From: CAZLYK01 sp964563495
GTDB lineage: Bacteria > Acidobacteriota > Blastocatellia > RBC074
DNA: 39,390 nucleotides
Direction: 5' to 3'
Assembly: GCA_964563495.1 (NCBI GenBank)
Contig: CAZLYK010000042.1
Coordinates: forward strand, 1-39,390
Under the pieces are notes generated by a model. That model saw only the letters and a program-made list of their open reading frames with translations, was not told the origin of the DNA and ran no database searches. The position numbers and the translations under genes were made by a program. The first letter of the stretch is position 1. Each line of letters opens with the position of its first letter. Shown here in pieces: positions 36,861 to 39,390 of this stretch.

Positions 36861-38138
36861 ATGATTTCAGTTAAAAACGTATCCAAGCTATATAAGATCT
36901 ACGATCAGCCATCAGGACGGTTGAAAGAGATACTGCTGCGCGGACGGCGAAAATATCATCGCGATTTCTGGGCTTTACAGGATGTCAACCTGGAGGCGCC
37001 GACGGGAGAGGTCGTCGGAGTGATCGGGCGCAATGGGGCAGGGAAGACAACGCTACTGCAGATTATCGCCGGAGTGCTGCAGCCGACGCACGGCGAAGTA
37101 TCCGTCGAAGGGCGGGTCACCGCCCTGCTCGAGCTCGGCAGCGGCTTCAACCCCGAATACACCGGGCGAGAGAACATTCTCCTCAGCGGGCAGATCCTCG
37201 GTTTCAGTGAAGAAGAGATGAAACGGCGTCTCGATATTATCGTCCAGTTCGCCGAGCTCGAGGCTTTTGTCGACCAGCCGGTCAAAACCTACTCGACCGG
37301 GATGTTGATGCGGCTGGCTTTTGCCTCGGCGATCCACGTCGACCCGGATGTGCTGATCGTCGACGAAGCGCTTTCGGTGGGTGACGTATATTTCCAGCGC
37401 AAATCCCTGGACCGGATGGAATATTTCCGCCGGTCGGGGAAGACCGTTTTGTTCGTCTCGCACGACCCCCAGCTCGTCCAGCGGTTTTGCAACCGCGCCA
37501 TGTGGCTCGAAAGCGGGCGCGTCGCCATGCTCGGTGACGCGCGTGAGGTCGTCACCGCCTATCAGGCTTTTTGCGCCAGGCTGGAAGACGATCGTTTGCA
37601 CGATGCGGCGCGCAACGGTGGCATCGGCACCCGAGAGCACGATGAGATTTTGCGCGAGCTGAAATTGGCCGGAGCCCGCTGGGGCAATGGCCGCATTCGC
37701 TTCACCAGGGTCGAGATGATCAATTCCCACGGCGAAGCGACCTGGGTCTTCAGGACGGGGGAGCCGCTGACCATCCGCCTTCATCTGGAATCCGATCGGG
37801 ATTACGAACGACCCGTCTTCGCCGTTGATATCCATCGCTTCGACGGCATCTTCATCGGCAGCATCAACAACCACGACACTCATCCGGCCAGTCTGCCGAT
37901 CAAAAGCGGATCCGGATCGATCGATCTGCAAATCGAGAGGCTCGAACTGCCGTACAACGTCTATTTTCTCTCTCTCAAAGCCTACACGGAGAGTGGCGAA
38001 CCCGACTGGAATGACCCGGCGGACATTCATAACCAGATGTACCAGTTCGACGTCGTGAGCGACCAGGTGATCCACGGGTTGATCAGACTGGATGCCACAT
38101 GGAAAGCCGGCGAGGCTCAACGCAGTACGCGGGCATGA
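36861..38138 (+). CDS. ABC transporter ATP-binding protein, Wzt-like, with C-terminal glycan-binding-type domain
   Basis: 425 residues from ATG 36861 (GAAGAG at 36852-36857). The ATPase domain 1-240 has Walker A GRNGAGKTTLLQI (56-63 core), a Q-loop region, the signature YSTGMLMRLAFA (144-148), Walker B DVLIVDEALS (163-170) and the H-loop VSHDPQLV (His201). After a linker, the C-terminal domain (about 270-420) resembles Wzt_C: RIRFTRVEMINSHGEATWVF, RPVFAVDIHRFDGIFIGSIN, and beta strands to the end. Wzt-type proteins export O-antigen or other polysaccharides through a Wzm permease; no permease gene is in the window. The longer frame starting at 36693 runs through the 8-bp arrays and is rejected. 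Neighbours suggest export of a methylated surface glycan. Confidence 0.88.
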   Translation: MISVKNVSKLYKIYDQPSGRLKEILLRGRRKYHRDFWALQDVNLEAPTGEVVGVIGRNGAGKTTLLQIIAGVLQPTHGEVSVEGRVTALLELGSGFNPEYTGRENILLSGQILGFSEEEMKRRLDIIVQFAELEAFVDQPVKTYSTGMLMRLAFASAIHVDPDVLIVDEALSVGDVYFQRKSLDRMEYFRRSGKTVLFVSHDPQLVQRFCNRAMWLESGRVAMLGDAREVVTAYQAFCARLEDDRLHDAARNGGIGTREHDEILRELKLAGARWGNGRIRFTRVEMINSHGEATWVFRTGEPLTIRLHLESDRDYERPVFAVDIHRFDGIFIGSINNHDTHPASLPIKSGSGSIDLQIERLELPYNVYFLSLKAYTESGEPDWNDPADIHNQMYQFDVVSDQVIHGLIRLDATWKAGEAQRSTRA

Positions 38139-38157
38139 AAAATGGAAGGAGCCCTCA

Positions 38158-38745
38158 ATGCTGATAGCCAAGATCATCAAATCCAATTCTCATGTAGATT
38201 ATGCGGCGCGAATATTCGACTCTCTCGAAACGCCTCAAACGCCGACCACATCCGATTACCACTTCGGCCAATTCGTCAAGATCACGGTCAACCGGACAGA
38301 CGTCATCGGGGTCATCTATAACTCACAACTGATCAACCCTGATTACGGTAATTATGGACCCAGGCTCTCTACTCCGGCGGAGCTGAATGCGATCTTCAGC
38401 CCCGATTATCTCAACGAGCAGGGGGTCTTGATCGGGATCCTGTTGCTGGGATGGATGGATGAGAACGGCTCCTCTCAAGGCGTGCCGCGCGTCGTCCTGC
38501 CGATCAATTCAATGGTCGAGACCATGGATGACGAGGTGGTTCGTGGCTTTCATCAGGATCCTGAGGGATCATTGCAGCTATCGTATTATTCCCACGTCCT
38601 GACCCACGCGGGACTCTTTGCCCCTCAATTGCTTTCGGCCATTGTCGATCACCTGGAGGAGCTGACCAGTGAACGCGAGAGGGCGCGGTTGGCGGTTCTA
38701 CGCAGGACTCTCTCCTGGCAGCAGACCATGGGCCGAATGAAGTAA
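38158..38745 (+). CDS. Unknown protein with a possible HAS-barrel-like N-terminal domain
   Basis: 195 residues from ATG 38158, with AAGGAG at 38146-38151; an earlier in-frame start at 38092 lies inside the ABC gene. N-terminal part MLIAKIIKSNSHVDYAARIF, then DYHFGQFVKITVNRTDVIGV with IYNSQLINPD, recalls the HAS barrel (HerA/ATP-synthase barrel) that is seen with HerA-type ATPases. The middle LNEQGVLIGILLLGWMDE is hydrophobic but not a clear membrane helix. The C-terminal helices have YYSHVLTHAGLFAPQLLSAI and ELTSERERARLAVLRRTLSW. No HerA or NurA gene is within view, so a link to DNA-end processing is only a guess. It follows the Wzt-like gene by 19 bp and may be cotranscribed. Its 3' end overlaps the convergent gene. 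Confidence 0.7.
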   Translation: MLIAKIIKSNSHVDYAARIFDSLETPQTPTTSDYHFGQFVKITVNRTDVIGVIYNSQLINPDYGNYGPRLSTPAELNAIFSPDYLNEQGVLIGILLLGWMDENGSSQGVPRVVLPINSMVETMDDEVVRGFHQDPEGSLQLSYYSHVLTHAGLFAPQLLSAIVDHLEELTSERERARLAVLRRTLSWQQTMGRMK

Positions 38746-39314
38746 CCGATCGAATTCGGCTGCCTGCCCGGCCTCATCGCCCGGATCAATGGCGTCCACC
38801 TGTCTCCCTGCTTGAATTCGAATCTGGGCTGGGAAAATTGAAATTGCCGGTTGAATTGGGGGTTCTCCTTGAGAAAGAAATCGCGCGTCCGGCTATCGGC
38901 GGTGACGACTCTCCACCGATTATTCTCCTTGAAAAGATACTGCTGCGCCGAGACCCTACCTTCCTTGACTTGCACGCCGTCGATCTCGATCGGCCGTTTG
39001 AGAAGCCCATAGATGGTCGTGTCGATGACGGCGAAATCTCCGATTTGCTGAACGCGGCCGATCTCCATTCGATCGATCAGAATATAAGAACCAAGCCGTT
39101 TGAGGCTCTCCGCCAGTTGTTCAGGCGTCACCTGTTGCTGGAGCCGGCTCGGCAGATAATCGTAGAGTGAAGCATACTGCTGTGACTTGAGCAGCGTGAA
39201 GAAACCCTGGACGGCGGCTCGCGGAGACTTGGCGAGGTTTTTACCCTGCGCAACCGCCATTGTGCTCAGTAGGACGAGAATAGGGAACAAAGATACAATC
39301 TTCGACCTGGTCAT
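38649..39314 (-). CDS. Secreted protein of unknown function (NTF2/DUF4878-like)
   Basis: 221 residues. N-terminal signal peptide KIVSLFPILVLLSTMAVAQG, probably cut after AVA. The mature part, about 30-150, looks like an NTF2-fold protein of the type annotated DUF4878 or SnoaL-like: RAAVQGFFTLLKSQQYASLY, QVTPEQLAESLKRLGSY, QIGDFAVIDTTIYGLLKRPI, and YLFKENNRWRVVTADSRTRD. The last 32 residues are basic (MVCCQERVLRRTANRALSRS) and run antisense over the 3' end of the plus-strand gene 38158-38745, by 97 bp. A clear Shine-Dalgarno sequence is missing before ATG 39314. Function unknown; periplasmic or surface position is likely. Confidence 0.7.
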   Translation of the reverse strand: MTRSKIVSLFPILVLLSTMAVAQGKNLAKSPRAAVQGFFTLLKSQQYASLYDYLPSRLQQQVTPEQLAESLKRLGSYILIDRMEIGRVQQIGDFAVIDTTIYGLLKRPIEIDGVQVKEGRVSAQQYLFKENNRWRVVTADSRTRDFFLKENPQFNRQFQFSQPRFEFKQGDRWTPLIRAMRPGRQPNSIGYFIRPMVCCQERVLRRTANRALSRSLVSSSR

Positions 39315-39325
39315 TTTTTAAAGAT

Positions 39326-39390
39326 AAAATAGACGGGATTGACAGGACGCACGAAACCGAAAAACCGTTATCATCCTGCAAAAATCCTGT
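39326..39390. repeat. Stop-codon repeat family copy with insert, cut by the window end
   Basis: Left arm AAAATAGACGGGATTGACAG (39326-39345), then the 27-bp segment shared with 21104-21130, and then the beginning of a right arm (ATCCTGCAAAAATCCTGT, 39373-39390) that the window end cuts. This copy lies 12 bp upstream of the minus-strand start at 39314, so it is not at a stop codon of a visible gene; one may lie beyond the window. Confidence 0.85.

Noticed and set aside
37053..38186. 377-codon minus-strand frame opposite the Wzt-like gene
   Set aside because: Antisense shadow; no domain or start signal.

Overview
The window looks like chromosomal DNA from a diderm bacterium, most probably an Acidobacteriota member; class Blastocatellia is only a guess. 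The best lineage marker is the large exported protein at 5831-8686, which ends in two copies of the TIGR03437 ('Solibacter C-terminal') type of domain. BamD, Lgt, LspA and a Wzt-like ABC ATPase fit a diderm envelope. The DNA is moderately GC-rich, genes are tightly packed, starts include ATG, GTG and TTG, and Shine-Dalgarno sequences are mostly clear. A 100-N gap at 19844-19943 shows that this is a scaffold, perhaps from a metagenome. I saw no tRNA, rRNA, CRISPR array, phage or transposase gene.

Layout. 37-4758 (minus strand): a (2Fe-2S) ferredoxin-like protein, YvcK, GlmU and GlmS, which together make and control UDP-GlcNAc. 5179-8686 (plus): a small unknown protein, then a secreted beta-propeller/TIGR03437 protein. 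8757-10268 (minus): a GT9-like glycosyltransferase. 10581-13782 (plus): icd and mdh (TCA cycle), greA and a one-domain PASTA membrane protein. 13942-19732 (plus): rpe, bamD, a receiver-domain protein and valS. 19733-20200: a repeat-rich gap region. 20201-27040 (plus): nadC, birA, an unknown protein, an RlmD-type rRNA methyltransferase and comEC. 27055-28881 (minus): tatA, an AlbA_2/ATPase-like regulator and comEA, converging on comEC. 29181-30207 (plus): a YtxH-like and a DUF948-like membrane protein, divergent from tatA. 30378-34635 (plus): ileS, lspA and lgt. 34639-38745 (plus): a glycosyltransferase-methyltransferase fusion, a Wzt-like ABC ATPase and a possible HAS-barrel protein. 38649-39314 (minus): a secreted protein of unknown function.

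Most genes are housekeeping. The unusual content lies between them. One family of inverted repeats, built from short ACAGGATT-like units, occurs at least eight times. Most copies lie directly against or inside stop codons, and two have perfect arms of 35 and 41 bp. There are also a MITE-like element with GNA-loop hairpins at the assembly gap, a 70-bp spacer duplicated on both sides of rpe that brings its own ribosome binding site, and two 8-bp tandem arrays just upstream of comEC and of the Wzt-like gene. No clear new defence or metabolic system is visible. The best candidates for undescribed biology are the stop-codon repeats, the AlbA_2 gene set between tatA and comEA, and the GT-methyltransferase/Wzt-like surface-glycan cluster.
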